A DNA stretch of 64,000 bases, from contig JAPXFY010000026.1 of the NCBI GenBank assembly GCA_030674185.1, positions 56,664,252 to 56,728,251 of the forward strand, read 5' to 3'. The DNA comes from Monoplex corrugatus (Eukaryota; Mollusca; Gastropoda; Littorinimorpha; Ranellidae). Below are positions 33,920 to 46,900 of the stretch, in pieces (the stretch's first letter is position 1; every line of letters starts with the position of its first letter). The translations under genes and the position numbers were made by a program. The notes below the pieces were generated by a model. The model did no database searches. It was not told the origin of the DNA and saw only the letters and a list, made by a program, of their open reading frames with translations.

Positions 33920-34500
33920 TAATGCTAGTGCATCATAGTTTTAATTTTAGCCTTGGACCCTCTTCAGGATAGAACAATATTAATATGGCTTGGCCACTTT
34001 TCAGAATTGCAGAATTCATCTCACTTCCGCTTTGACATCATATTTATTCAAAGTCATTATGATGTCATATTAGTCAGTTTATTCCTTTTCTCACACTGGA
34101 AGGAGCAGCAGGGAAGTTTCAGTCTTTTTCTCCTAATTTTTGTACCTGGTGTTTGTTGTTTGTGATCTTACACTTGGACAAAGGCCAGTTGGCCAAAAAT
34201 TTGTGCCTGTCTTGTCTGGTTGTATTCAGTACGCATTCTCATTCTTTTTTTCGTGTTTTTTCTGGTTCACTGTAGAGCTGTTTCCTTCTACCTGCTGCAG
34301 AGACTAATATAATAACCAGAGGTCTTTGCCATTAGGTAATGGTTATGACCATGTGTTTTTGCCAGCCGCAGCCAGATGCCATGAACACAGTTGGACTGCA
34401 GCCTTAGGAGTGGGGTTCTAGCTTGATGGTGTTTAATTGATAACATAGTATTGTGATCTTTATTTGATATTGTGCTGTTTATTGGTATTATGATGAAGGT
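33916..34500 (+). other. Intron 6, unassigned
   Basis: No ORF above 70 codons is convincing and no repeat with another copy here was recognised. It may be the worn upstream part of the LINE that follows. Confidence 0.3.
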
Positions 34501-35415
34501 GTTGCTGCTGCTGCCTTCTGCTCCACGATTCCCAATTGAGCATTTTCAAAACATATTCCGTCTGACAGTTCCGTTTGTACTGCTGAACTGACTGCTATGG
34601 TTTTGGCACTGAAAATAGTGTCCAAATCCAATCATAAAGATTTTTTTCTTTTTTTTTCTGACTCCTTTTCCGCTTTGCAGGCAATTGCTGGCCGAAACAT
34701 TAGTCTACCCTGAACTCTTGAATTTCTTCGAACTGTTTTCTACTCTTACAAATGAAGGTTACCGGATTGTTTTTGCCTGGATTCCTGGCCATGTTGGTAT
34801 TGGAGGCAATGAAAAGGCGACAGCCTGACCAAGAACCCACTAGGGAAAAGATGTCTAAATCCTTGATTCCTTACACAGATGTAAAATCCAAATTACATTG
34901 TTATGTGATAAATATGTGGCAGGAGGATTGGAATGAACAGACGGATAACAAACTTTTCCAAATCCGCCCTAGCCTGAAAGAAATTCTCCCATCTGCTGCA
35001 GAAAAAAGTAACAAAGAGACGATGTTATGTAGGTTACACAGGGGTTATACATTTTACACTCAGTGTACTTTATAAAAAATGAAGAAGCACCATGGTGTAT
35101 GGTGTGACGAGACGTTGATAATCAGACCCCTCCTTGATTGCTGGGACTTGTATAATGTGAGACAATCGCACTACAAGGCAGACTTCTTGAAGAACCTGTT
35201 CCTCCTGAAGCAATTTTCCAGTTTTTACTGAGATCAGTAGATTTCACTTGATATGATTTTACATGTGTTTTTCTTCAATTGCATTTTAGATATGCAAGGT
35301 TAACGGTGAACATGGTTTTTAACTGGTTTTTTTTATCTTAACAGGTTGTCGTTTTTGACGTGGTGTTAGCCCTGATATGGCTCTAGTAGTCAGCTGGGCT
35401 ATACGCAATATCAAC
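34501..35415 (+). mobile_element. LINE fossil with RNase H domain and 3' tail family T
   Basis: Broken frames read 'VCTAELTAMVLALKIV' and 'FAWIPGHVGIGGNEKA'. These are RNase H motifs in order (the E of AELTA and the late 'WIPGH.GI.GNE.AD' motif). A C-terminal region follows with 'NKLFQIRPSLKEILP' and 'MLCRLHRGYTFYTQC'. It ends in TTAGCCCTGATATGGCTCT ... CAGCTGGGCTAT, the same tail as family T. RNase H-bearing LINEs of the I/Jockey-like group have this order. Dead: many stops. Confidence 0.65.
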
Positions 35416-35790
35416 TTGAACTTGAACATTGCAAGATCGAGTATCAGCCTTCAAGTTCTGGAGAAGTGTGGCTGGCTAATTGTAGAGTTTCTACCCATCA
35501 TATGCCAGATTTGTTGGACAGGACACACTGCTCGTATGAAAGACAACTTCATCCTGAAGATTTGGGGAACTATTGATAGAGAGAGACAGAGGGGAAGATA
35601 AAACAATCAATGCATTGACAACATTGCAGATTGAACAGAACAACCACTTGCGAAGACCCAGGCTTTGGCACACACCAATAAAGCTGGAAGAATCTGGTGA
35701 ATGCTTCTTTAGAGCTATGTCCCAGTGACTCTTCATGGAGTTCAGGAAGAAGAAAGAAAAAGACAAAGAGCATTGGTCTCATTAGACCTG
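35416..35790 (+). other. Intron 6: short LINE-like piece and unassigned sequence
   Basis: 35500-35560 encodes 'CWTGHTARMKDNFILK', resembling the R-W-x-G-H-x-x-R-M segment of RTE-like C-termini. The rest is unassigned. Confidence 0.4.
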
Positions 35791-37312
35791 TCATCAACAG
35801 CGATCAACAGACAGTCCATCATGGCTATCAGTGTGATCAACAGAACAGTCCATCAGTTGGCTATCAGTGTGATCAACAGGCAGTCCATCAGTTGGTTATC
35901 AGTGTGATCAACAGTACAGTCCATCAGTTGGTTATCAGTGTGATCAACAGAACAGTCCATCAGTTGGCTATCAGTGTGATCAACAGTACAGTCCATCAGT
36001 TGGCTATCAGTGTGATCAACAGGACAGTCCATCAGTTGGCTATCAGTGTGATCAACAGTACAGTCCATCAGTTGGCTATCAGTGTCATCAACAGTACAGT
36101 CCATCAGTTGGCTATCAGTGTCATCAACAGGGCAGTCCATCAGTTGGCTATCAGTGTCATCAACAGTACAGTCCATCAGTTGGCTATCAGTGTCATCAAC
36201 AGGGATCAACAGGGCAGTCCATCAGTTGGCTATCAGTGTGATCAACAGGGTAGTCCATCAGTTGGTTATCAGTGTCATCAACAGGGTAGTCCATCAGTTG
36301 GTTATCAGTGTCATCAACAGGGATCAACAGGACAGTCCATCAATTGGCTATCAGTGTCATCAACAGGGATCAACAGGACAGTCCATCAATTGGCTAATAG
36401 TGTCATCAACAGGGTAGTCCATCAGTTGGTTATCAGTGTCATCAACAGGGATCAACAGGACACTCCATCAGTTGGCTATCAGTGTCATCAACAGGGCAGT
36501 CCATCAGTTGGCTATCAGTGTGATCAACAGGGTAGTCCATCAGTTGGCTATCAGTGTGATCAACAGTACAGTCCATCAGTTGGCTATCAGTGTCATCAAC
36601 AGGACAGTCCATCAGTTGGCTATCAGTGTGATCAACAGGGCAGTCCATCAGTTGGCTATCAGTGTCATCACCAGGGCAGTTCATCAGTTGGCTATCAGTG
36701 TCATCAACAGGACAGTCCATCAGTTGGCTATCAGTGTCATCAACAGGGCAGTCCATCAGTTGACTATCAGTGTGATCAACAGGCAGTCCATCATTGGCTA
36801 TCAGTGTCATCACCAGGCAGTTCATCAGTTGGCTATCAGTGTCATCAACAGGGCAGTCCATCAGTTGGTTATCAGTGTGATCAACAGGACAGTCCATCAG
36901 TTGGCTATCAGTGTGATCAACAGTACAGTCCATCAGTTGGCTATCAGTGTGATCAACAAGGCAGTCCATCAGTTGGTTATCAGTGTCATCAACAGAAAAG
37001 TCCATCAGTTGGCTATCAGTGTTATCAACAGAAAAGTCCACCAGCTGGTTATCAGTGTTATCAACAGAAAAGTCCATCAGTTGGCTATCAGTGGTATCAA
37101 CAGAAAAGTCCATCAGTTGGCTATCAGTGTTATCGACAGAAAAGTCCATCAGTTGGTATCAGTGTTATCAACAGAAAAGTCCATCAGTTGGCTATCAGTG
37201 TTATCAACAGAAAAGTCCACCAGTTGGCTATCAGTGTTATCAACAGAAAAGTCCATCAGTTGGCTATCAGTGTTATCAACAGAAAAGTCCATCAGTTGGT
37301 TATCATGATAAT
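35791..37312 (+). repeat. 36-bp minisatellite, about 42 units, abutting exon 7
   Basis: The unit contains GGCTATCAGTGTCATCAACA and GGGCAGTCCATCAGTT. Sub-types (GATCAACAG / CATCAACAG / TATCAACAGAAAAG) are clustered by position. The AAAAG type occupies only the last third, toward exon 7. Being 36 bp, it stays open in several frames and encodes runs of 'GYQCHQQGSPSV'. One such frame runs uninterrupted into the exon 7 coding frame. Confidence 0.95.
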
Positions 37313-37342
37313 TTTATATTATCAGTTTGTCTTTCTTTGCAG

Positions 37343-37379
37343 AACCCCAAGTCTGGGAAGCACAATGGAGAGAAGGCGG
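37343..37379 (+). CDS. EEIG1: EEIG1/2-like exon 7 (37-base small exon)
   Basis: Finishes codon 291 (CG+A = Arg) and adds residues 292-303, 'TPSLGSTMERRR'. The acceptor is TTTCTTTGCAG|A after a good pyrimidine tract, the donor CGG|GTAAGA. It is recognised by phase and strong sites rather than by conservation, since this part of the family varies. It lies 31 bases after one tandem array and 17 bases before another. Confidence 0.72.
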
Positions 37380-37389
37380 GTAAGAATGG

Positions 37390-38450
37390 TTTTAAACATC
37401 TAATGGCACATGTTAATTGATGCCATGGCTTACACATCTAATGGCACATGTTAATTGATGTCATGGCTTACACATCTAATGGCACATGTTAATTGATGCC
37501 ATGGCTTACACATCTAATGGCACATGTTAATTGATGCCATGGCTTACACATCTAATGGCACATGTTAATTGATGCCATGGCTTACACATCTAATGGCACA
37601 TGTTAATTGATGCCATGGCTTACACATCTAATGGCACATGTTAATTGATGCCAAGGCTTACACATCTAATGGCACATGTTAATTGATGCTATGGCTTACA
37701 CATCTAATGGCACATGTTAATTGATGCTATGGCTTACACATCTAATGGCACATGTTAATTGATGTCATGGCTTACACATCTAATGGCACATGTTAATTGA
37801 TGCTATGGCTTACACATCTAATGGCACATGTTAATTGATGTCATGGCTTACACATCTAATGGCACATGTTAATTGATGCTATGGCTTACACATCTAATGG
37901 CACATGTTAATTGATGCTATGGCTTACACATCTAATGGCACATGTTAATTGATGCCATGGCTTACACATCTAATGGCACATGTTAATTGATGTCATGGCT
38001 TACACATCTAATGGCACATGTTAATTGATGTCATGGCTTACACATCTAATGGCACATGTTAATTGATGCCATGGCTTACACATCTAATGGCACATGTTAA
38101 TTGATGCCATGGCTTACACATCTAATGGCACATGTTAATTGATGCTATGGCTTACACATCTAATGACACATGTTAATTGATGCCATGGCTTACACATCTA
38201 ATGGCACATGTTAATTGATGTCATGGCTTACACATCTAATGGCACATGTTAATTGATGCCATGGCTTACACATCTAATGGCACATGTTAATTGATGCTAT
38301 GGCTTACACATCTAATGGCACATGTTAATTGATGTCATGGCTTACACATCTAATGGCACATGTTAATTGATGTCATGGCTTACACATCTAATGGCACATG
38401 TTAATTGATGCCATGGCTTACACATCTAATGGCACATGTTAATTGATGTC
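37390..38450 (+). repeat. 38-bp minisatellite, about 28 units
   Basis: The unit contains CACATCTAATGGCACATGTT and AATTGATGCCATGGCTTA. Very homogeneous: only the GCC/GTC/GCT triplet varies. It shares the word TCTAATGGCACA with the next array. Confidence 0.95.
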
Positions 38451-38529
38451 GTTTTCTGTCACAACTTTGTTTGTTGATGTCTGTTTATTGTAAAGCAAAA
38501 AAATGATTTAAAAATAGAATGAAAAGAAA

Positions 38530-40935
38530 TGGCACACACACATTTCTGGTGGCACGTTTCTTATGGAACACACTTCTAATGGCACATACATTTCTCATGG
38601 CACACACACTTCTAATGGCGTACATTTCTAATGGCACACACACTTCTAATGGCGTACATTTCTAATGGCACACACACTTCTAATGGCGTACATATCTAAT
38701 GGCACACACACTTCTAATGGCATACATTTCTAATGGCACACACACTTCTAATGGCGTACATTTCTCATGGCACACACACTTCTAATGGCGTACATTTCTA
38801 ATGGCACACACACTTCTAATGGCGTACATTTCTCATGGCACACACACTTCTAATGGCATACATTTCTAATGGCACACACACTTCTAATGGCGTACATATC
38901 TAATGGCACACACACTTCTAATGGCATACATTTCTCATGGCACACACACTTCTAATGGCGTACATTTCTAATGGCACACACACTTCTAATGGCGTACATA
39001 TCTAATGGCACACACACTTCTAATGGCATACATTTCTAATGGCACACACACTTCTAATGGCGTACATATCTAATGGCACACACACTTCTAATGGCGTACA
39101 TATCTCATGGCACACACACTTCTAATGGTGTACATTTCTAATGGCACACACACTTCTAATGGTGTACATATCTAATGGCACACACACTTCTAATGGTGTA
39201 CATATCTAATGGCACACACACTTCTAATGGTGTACATTTCTAATGGCACACACACTTCTAATGGTGTACATTTCTAATGGCACACACACTTCTAATGGTG
39301 TACATATCTAATGGCACACACACTTCTAATGGCATACATTTCTAATGGCACACACACTTCTAATGGCGTACATTTCTAATGGCACACACACTTGTAATGG
39401 CGTACATATCTAATGGCACACACACTTCTAATGGCATACATTTCTCATGGCACACACACTTCTAATGGCATACATTTCTAATGGCACACACACTTCTAAT
39501 GGCGTACATATCTAATGGCACACACACTTCTAATGGCGTACATTTCTAATGGCACACACACTTCTAATGGCGTACATTTCTAATGGCACACACACTTCTA
39601 ATGGCATACATTTCTAATGGCACACACACTTCTAATGGCGTACATATCTAATGGCACACACACTTCTAATGGCGTACATTTCTAATGGCACACACACTTC
39701 TAATGGCGTACATTTCTAATGGCACACACACTTCTAATGGCATACATTTCTAATGGCACACACACTTCTAATGGCGTACATATCTAATGGCCACACACTT
39801 CTAATGGCGTACATTTCTAATGGCACACACACTTCTAATGGCATACATTTCTAATGGCACACACACTTCTAATGGCATACATTTCTAATGGCACACACAC
39901 TTCTAATGGCGTACATATCTAATGGCACACACACTTCTAATGGCGTACATATCTAATGGCACACACACTTCTAATGGCGTACATTTCTAATGGCACACAC
40001 ACTTCTAATGGCGTACATATCTAATGGCACACACACTTCTAATGGCGTACATTTCTCATGGCACACACACTTCTAATGGCGTACATATCTAATGGCACAC
40101 ACACTTCTAATGGCACACATATTTCTAATGGCACACACATTTCTAGTGGCACATGTTTCTAATGGAACACACTTCTAATGGCGTACATTTCTAATGGCTC
40201 ATGCTTCTAATGGCACACATACATTTCTCGTGGCACATGTTTCTAATGGAATACACTTCTAATGGCATACATTTCTCATGGCACACGCTTCTTATGGCAT
40301 ACACATTTCTAGTGGCACATTTTTCTAATGGAGCACACTTCTAATGGCGTACATTTTTCATGGCACACGCTTCTAATGGCACACACATTTCTAGTGGCAC
40401 ATTTTTCTAATGGAACACACTTCTAATGGCGTACATTTCTAATGGCACACGCTTCTAATGGCGCTCACATTTCTAATGGCACATGTTTCTAATGGAACGC
40501 ACGTCTAATGGCGTACATTTCTAATGGCCACACGCTCTAATGGCATACATTTCTAATGGACACACGCTTCTAATGGCGACTCACACATTTCTAATGGCAC
40601 ATGTTTCTAATGGAACGCACTTCTAATGGCGTACATTTCTAATGGCACATGTTTCTAATGGAACACACTTTTAATGGCGTACATTTCTAATGGCCACACG
40701 CCTCTAATGGCATACATTTCTAATGGCACACCTCTAGCAACTTCTAATGGCACACACACTTCTAGTGGCACACGTTTGTAATGGAACACACTTCTAATGG
40801 CATACATTTCTAATGGCACACACATTTCTAGTGGCACATGTTTCTAATGGAACACACTTCTGATGGTACATACTCTGATAGCACACGCACCTGATGGCAC
40901 ATATTTTAATGGCAACACTTCAAATGGCACACATT
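38530..40935 (+). repeat. 34-bp minisatellite, about 65-70 units, decaying at the 3' edge
   Basis: The unit contains CATTTCTAATGGCACACACA and CTTCTAATGGCGTA. It is itself two half-units with the shared word CTAATGGC. From about 40110 units become irregular and include GTTTCTAATGGAACACAC forms. Confidence 0.95.
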
Positions 40936-41329
40936 GCTAATGGCACATAACTTTATTTGCATACATTCTGACAGCATACTCACACATGCTCATTTGCACA
41001 AGCACGTGTGCGTGCACACACATACACAAATGCTTTTTGTCTTTTTTTGTATGATAATAGTCATAATGACACGACATTGATGAATATGATGATGATGATG
41101 ACGAATATGATGATGATAACTATAGCATTTATATGTTTGTGTGTTCATCTGTGTAGTATGCATTTACTGTATATGCGTGATAATAATCATAATAACAGCA
41201 ATGATGAAGATGATGATGATAACGATAGCACTTGTACGTTTGTCCATCCATCTGTGTAGTGTATAATATGTATGTATGCCAGTTGGTCTGTATTTAAACT
41301 TTTTGTGTGTCTCATCATGCCACCTTTTT
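40936..41329. other. Intron 7: GAT-rich and unassigned sequence
   Basis: TGATGATGATGA tracts near 41080-41120 and 41205-41222. Two segments (41040-41160 and 41170-41260) look like old duplicates, each with a TGATAATA-rich part followed by TGTTTGT and CATCTGTGTAGT. Confidence 0.5.
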
Positions 41330-43420
41330 AACATCTGCTGTCAGCTGATCTAAGGGCTCTTTTGTATAACAAGCTTAGGGTTCACTGACAGTCCAAGGGA
41401 TGCCACAACATCATTCACCAGCTGAGGGGTTCTGCTGTGTTCTCCAAACTCGATGCCCAGTCAGGTTTCTGGCCAAATTCCACTTGACCCAGAGTCCACC
41501 AAGCTCATTACATTCATCACACCATTTGAAAAATTCTACATGAAGCGTCTACCTTTTGGAATCAACTCTGCTCCAGAAATCTTCATGAGGACAGTCCAGG
41601 AACGTTTAGGGAGTCATATGCTATTTTAACGATATCCTGTGCCACTCCAAAACAGCATCCAAGCAGGAAACGCTCCTTAGTCAAGTCCATCAGCAACTAG
41701 AAAAGGCAGGACTTGAGCTGAACAGAAACAAGTGCGAGTACCTGAAGTCCGAGATCATCTTTCATGGACATGTCATCAGCATCTAAGGTTATTGTCCAGA
41801 TCAGTCCAAGATCAAGGCGATTCTGTTTACCTGAGCTGTCACATTTCGCAGAACTCATAAGGTTTTATGGGTCTTGTGCACCTGTCTACTGTCCTGAAGC
41901 CGCTGAATGAACTTTTAACCAAAGAGACAGCCTGGACATGGGGTCTTCTGCAAGCGACAGCATTCGAGAAGGTCAAAGAAATGGTGACGACAGCGCCAGT
42001 CCTTGCTTACTTTGACCTGACCAAGCCAACATCGTCGAAGCCGACAGTGCGTCTTACGATCTGGGTGGTGTCTCCTTCAAAAACATAAAGAGGGACTGAG
42101 AGCAGTTGTATTCTGTTCCAGAACATTGACCAGTACAGACCACAGGTATGCTCAAATAGAGAAAGAGTGCATTGACCAGTACAGACCACAGGTATGCTCA
42201 AATAGAGAAAGAGTGCATTGACCAGTACAGACCACAGGTATGCTCAAATAGAGAAAGAGTGCATTGACCAGTACAGACCACAGTATGCTCAAATAGAGAA
42301 AGAGTGCATTGACCAGTACAGACCACAGTATGCTCAAATAGAGAAAGAGTGCATTGACCAGTACAGACCACAGGTATGCTCAAATAGAGAAGAGTGCATT
42401 GACCAGTACAGACCACAGGTATGCTCAATAGAGAAGAGTGCCTTGACCAGTTACAGACCACAGGTATGCTCAAATAGAGAAAGAGTGCCTTGACCAGTAC
42501 AGACCACAGGTATGCTCAAATAGAGAAAGAGTGCATTGACCAGTACAGACCACAGTATGCTCAAATAGAGAAAGAGTGCATTGACCAGTACAGACCACAG
42601 GTATGCTCAAATAGAGAAAGAGTGCCTTGACCAGTTCAGACCACAGGTATGCTCAAATAGAGAAAGAGTGCATTGACCAGTACAGACCACGGTATGCTCA
42701 AATAGAGAAAGAGTGCATTGACCAGTTTCAGACCACAGGTATGCTCAAATAGAGAAAGAGTGCATTGACCAGTACAGACCACAGGTATGCTCAAATAGAG
42801 AAAGAGTGCATTGACCAGTACAGACCACAGGTATGCTCAAATAGAGAAAGAGTGCATTGACCAGTACAGACCACAGGTATGCTCAAATAGAGAAAGAGTG
42901 CATTGACCAGTACAGACCACAGGTGTGCTCAAATAGAGAAAGAGTGCATTGACCAGTACAGACCACAGGTATGCTCAAATAGAGAAAGAGTGCCTTGCGC
43001 AGTGTGGGCATGTGAACGTTTTGACAGATAGCTTGTGGGACTCTCAAGTTTTACTCTCTGCAGCGACCACATACCACTGATTCCACTCATCAACTCCAAA
43101 GATCTGTCACAAATGCCACTGAGATGTCAGCACTTGCTGATTCGACTGATGCACTACAAGCCAATCACCAAATATCTACATGGGAAGTCGATGGTGACAT
43201 CAGACACTTTGTCACACAGTCCGTCCACCAACAGTGAGACAGACAGCACGTGTCTCCAGGAAGATGTAAACTTTCATGTCAGCATGATTACGTCGTTATG
43301 GCCAGTATCTGGTGAGAAGTTGAACCAGATCAGACAAGAAACCCAGCAAGATGTGACCTTGAGAACAGCACTCAAATACACCATTGCTGGCTGGCCCAAG
43401 TGCAAGCAAGATGTTTCTAT
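41330..43420 (+). mobile_element. Ty3/Gypsy-type pol fossil split by a self-derived minisatellite
   Basis: Frameshifted pieces in order: 'FSKLDAQSGF' and 'KRLPFGINSAPEIF' (reverse transcriptase), 'YFNDILCHSK' at the place of the usual Y-x-D-D box (first Asp lost), 'HFAELIRFYG', 'ADSASYDLGG' (RNase H start), then after the array 'VWACERF', 'PLIPLINSKDLSQMPLR' and 'MVTSDTLSHSP' (pol tether region before integrase). No LTRs, gag or integrase were found nearby. Many stops; not functional. Described as an old retroelement copy only. Confidence 0.8.
42118..43010 (+). repeat. 46-bp minisatellite (about 19 units) inside Gypsy RNase H
   Basis: The unit contains CAGACCACAGGTATGCTCAA, ATAGAGAAAGAGTGC and TTGACCAGTA. 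It encodes a 'YAQIEKEC'-type RNase H motif, found once in intact Gypsy elements. Flanking pol reads straight through one copy at each end. The 46-bp length shifts frame at every unit. Confidence 0.9.
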
Positions 43421-43727
43421 ATCTGTGTGTTGTCTATTTCTGTATCACTTTGTGTGCATCTGTATCACTTCAGTGCTTGTTGTGCTTGTACTGGTCTGTG
43501 TAGAAGTCTGGATTTGTGAAATGCTTACATTGTTTGAGTTTTATTGTCATTTAAAAAAAAAAAAGAGATTGTTCAAAGTTGACTCCTTTTCTTTGATCAC
43601 TATCTGTGTGACCTGACAAGAAGGCCTACTAGGTGAATATGATGAAAAGAAATGTTTATTATTAATGTTATCATTATAAGAGACAGCCTTTATTGTGTAA
43701 CCCATATGTACCTGTTTGGTGTGACAG
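43421..43727 (+). other. End of intron 7, unassigned
   Basis: T-rich, with an A-run at 43554-43564. Closes with CTGTTTGGTGTGACAG, the exon 8 acceptor. Confidence 0.4.
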
Positions 43728-43839
43728 AAACTGGAGGAGTGTGGTAAAGGGAGTGTGGGGGCCACCAGAGTGGATGCTGAGGCCTTGGTGCAGGAGTTGA
43801 TTGAAAGCACTGACCTGGGCAGCAATGAACCCGATGAAA
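43728..43839 (+). CDS. EEIG1: EEIG1/2-like exon 8 (conserved C-terminal block)
   Basis: Residues 304-340 plus one base: 'KLEECGKGSVGATRVDAEAL' continuing 'VQELIESTDLGSNEPDE'. The T-R-x-D-A-x-A-L/I-V-x-x-I/L block followed by D-x-G-S-N-x-x-D is the most conserved feature of the FAM102 C-terminus, so this exon is a strong anchor. The acceptor is GTGACAG|A, the donor GATGAAA|GTCAGT. It starts in phase 0, as exon 7 predicts. Confidence 0.92.
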
Positions 43840-43904
43840 GTCAGTCTGCTGCTGCTTTCTTTCTTTCTTTCTTTCCTTTGGTGCCCACGATCTTGAGGAT
43901 GATC

Positions 43905-46900
43905 TTTGTGTTATTATCAGTGTGTGCTGTCTTCTTTGTGTTATTATCAGTGTATGCTGTCTTCTTTGTGTTATTATCAGTGTGTGCTGTGTCTTCTTTG
44001 TGTTATTATCAGTGTGTGCTGTCTTCTTTGTGTTATTATCAGTGTGTGTGCTGTCTTCTTTGTGTTATTATCAGTATGCTGTCTTCTTTGTGTTATCAGT
44101 GTGTGCTGTGTCTTCTTTGTGTTATTATCAGTGTGTGCTGTCTTCTTTGTGTTAACAGGTGCTGAGTGTAACTTTCATGTAGTATGATTCAGTGTATGCG
44201 TCTCTTGTGTTATATCAGTATATACAGCGTGTGCTGTCTCTTTGTGTTATTACAGATGTTGCTGTGTATCTTTGTGTTATTATCAGTGTGTACTGTCTTC
44301 TTGTTATCAGTGTGTGCGTGTTCTTGGTTTAGTCAATGTTGCAGTGTCTTATTTGTTGTTATTATCAGATGTGTTGCTTGTGTTCTTTGTGTTATTATAA
44401 TGTGTGACTGTACTTCTGTTGTGGTTATTATTATGTTGCATTCTTAGGATTTATCAGTGTGAGCCCTTATTCTTTGTGTTATTATCAGTGTGTGACTGTG
44501 TTCTTTGTGTTATATCAGAGTGGATGTTATCTTGTGTTATCATTGATGACGCTTCTTTGTGTATATTACTGTGTGTGCTGTGTTCTTGTGTTATTATCTG
44601 TGGCTGTGTCTTGTGTACCAGGTGTGCTGAGTCTTTGTGTTATTATCATGTGTGCTGTGGTCTTTGTGTTATTATCATGTGTGCTGTTCTTCTTTGTGTT
44701 ATTATCAGTGTGTGCTGTGTCTTCTTTGTGTTATATCATGTGTGCTGTGTCTTCTTTGTGTTATTATCAGTGTGTGCTGTGTCTTCTTTGTGTTATTATC
44801 ATGTGTGCTGTGTCTTCTTTGTGTTATTATCAGTGTGTGCTGTGTCTTCTTTGTGTTATTATCAGTGTGTGCTGTTCTTCTTTGTGTTATTATCAGGTTG
44901 CTGTCTTCTTGTGTTATTATCAGTGTGTGCTGTCTTCTTTGTGTTATTATCAGTGTGTGCTGTCTCTTTGTGTTTTATCTGTGTGTGCTGTGTTCTTTGT
45001 GTTATTATCAGGTGTGCTGTCTTCTTTGTGTTATTATCAGTGTGTGCTGTGTTCTTTGTGTTATTATCAGTGTGTGCTGTCTTTTGTGTTATTATTGTGT
45101 GTGTGGTGTTCTTTGTGTTATTATCATGTGTGCTGTCTTCTTTGTGTTATTATCATGTGTGCTGTCTTCTTTGTGTTATTATCAGTGTGTGCTGTTCTTT
45201 GTGTTATTATCTGTGTGTGCTGTGTTCTTTGTGTTATTATCAGTGTGTGCTGTCTTCTTTGTGTTATTATCAGTGATGTCTGTCTTCTTTGTGTTATTAG
45301 TGTATCTGTGTGTGCTGTCTTTGTGTTATTATCATGTGTGTGCTGTGTTCTTTGTGTTATCAGTGTGTGCTGTGTTCTTTGTGTTATTATCTGTGTGCTG
45401 TTTCTTTGTGTTATTATCATGTGTGGCTGTGTCTTCTTTGTGTTATTATCTGTGTGTGCTGTGTTTCTTTGTGTTATTATCAATGTTGCTTGTTGCTTCG
45501 TTTGTGTTATTATCAGTGTGTGCTGTTCTTGTTTGTGTTATTATCAATGTGTGCTGTGTTTCTTTGTGTTATTATCAGTGTGTGCTGTCTTCTTTGTGTT
45601 ATTATCAGTGTTGCTGTGTCTTTCTTTGTGTTATTATCAGTGTGTGCTGTCTTCTTTGTGTTATTATCAGTGTTGCTGTCTTCTTTGTGTTATTATCAGT
45701 GTGTGCTGTGTTCTTTGTGTTATTATCTGTGTGTGCTGTGTTCTTTGTGTTATTATCAGTGTGTGCTGTCTTCTTTGTGTTATTATCAGTGTGTGCTGTG
45801 TTCTTTGTGTTATTATCAGTGTGTGCTGTCTTTGTGTTATTATCAGTGTGTGCTGTGTTCTTTGTGTTATTATCAATGTGTGCTGTCTTTGTGTTATTAT
45901 CAGTGTGTGGTCTTCTTTGTGTTATTATCAGTGGTGTGCTGTCTTTGTGTTATTATCTGTGTGTGCTGTGTTCTTTGTGTTATTATCAATGTGTGCTGTC
46001 TTCTTTGTGTTATTATCAGTGTATGCTGTCTTCTTTGTGTTATTAGTGTATGCTGTGTGTGCTGTCTTTGTGTTATTATCAGTGTGTGTTTTTGTTGTGG
46101 TGCTGTTTCTTTGTGTTATTATCAGTGTGTGCTGTCTTCTTTGTGTTATTATCTGTGTGCTGTCTTCTTTGTGTTATTATCAGTGTGTGCTGTCTTCTTT
46201 GTGTTATTATCTGTGTGTGCTGTGTTCTTTGTGTTATATAAATGTATCGTGTGTGCTGTGTTTTGTGTTATTTCATGTGTATGCTTTCTTGTTTGTGTTA
46301 TTATCAGTGTGTGCTGTCTTCTTTGTGTTATTATCAGTGTGTACTGTCTTCTTGTGTTATTATCATGTATGCTGTGGGCTGTGTTCTTTGTGTTATTATC
46401 AGTGTGTGTTGTCTTCTTTGTGTTATTATCAGTGTATGCTGTCTTCTTTGTGTTATTATCAGTGTGTGCTGTGTCTTCTTTCTGTTATTATCAGTGTGTG
46501 CTGTGTTCTTTGTGTTATTATCAGTGTGTGCTGTTCTTCTTTGTGTTATTATCAGTGTGTGCTGTGTTTTCTTTGTGTTTTTTATCAGTGTGTGCTGTGT
46601 TCTTTGTGTTATTATCAGTGTGTGCTGTCTTCTTTGTGTTATTATCAGTGTGTGCTGTCTTTGTGTTATTATCTGTGCTGTTATATCGTGTGCTGTCTTC
46701 TTTGTGTTATTATCATGTGTGTGCTGTTTCTTTGTGTTATTATCAGTGTGTGTGTCTTCTTTGTGTTATTATCAGTGTGTGCTGTGTCTTCTTTGTGTTA
46801 TTATCAGTGTGTGCTGTGTCTTCTTTGTGTTATTATCAGTGTGTGCTGTTCTTCTTTTGTGTTATCAGTGTGTGCTGTCTTCTTTGTGTTATTATCTGTG

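Noticed and set aside
35697..37403. Open frame of 568 codons with GYQCHQQGSPSV repeats
   Set aside because: Product of a 36-bp minisatellite. Kept only as a finding because it is in frame with exon 7.
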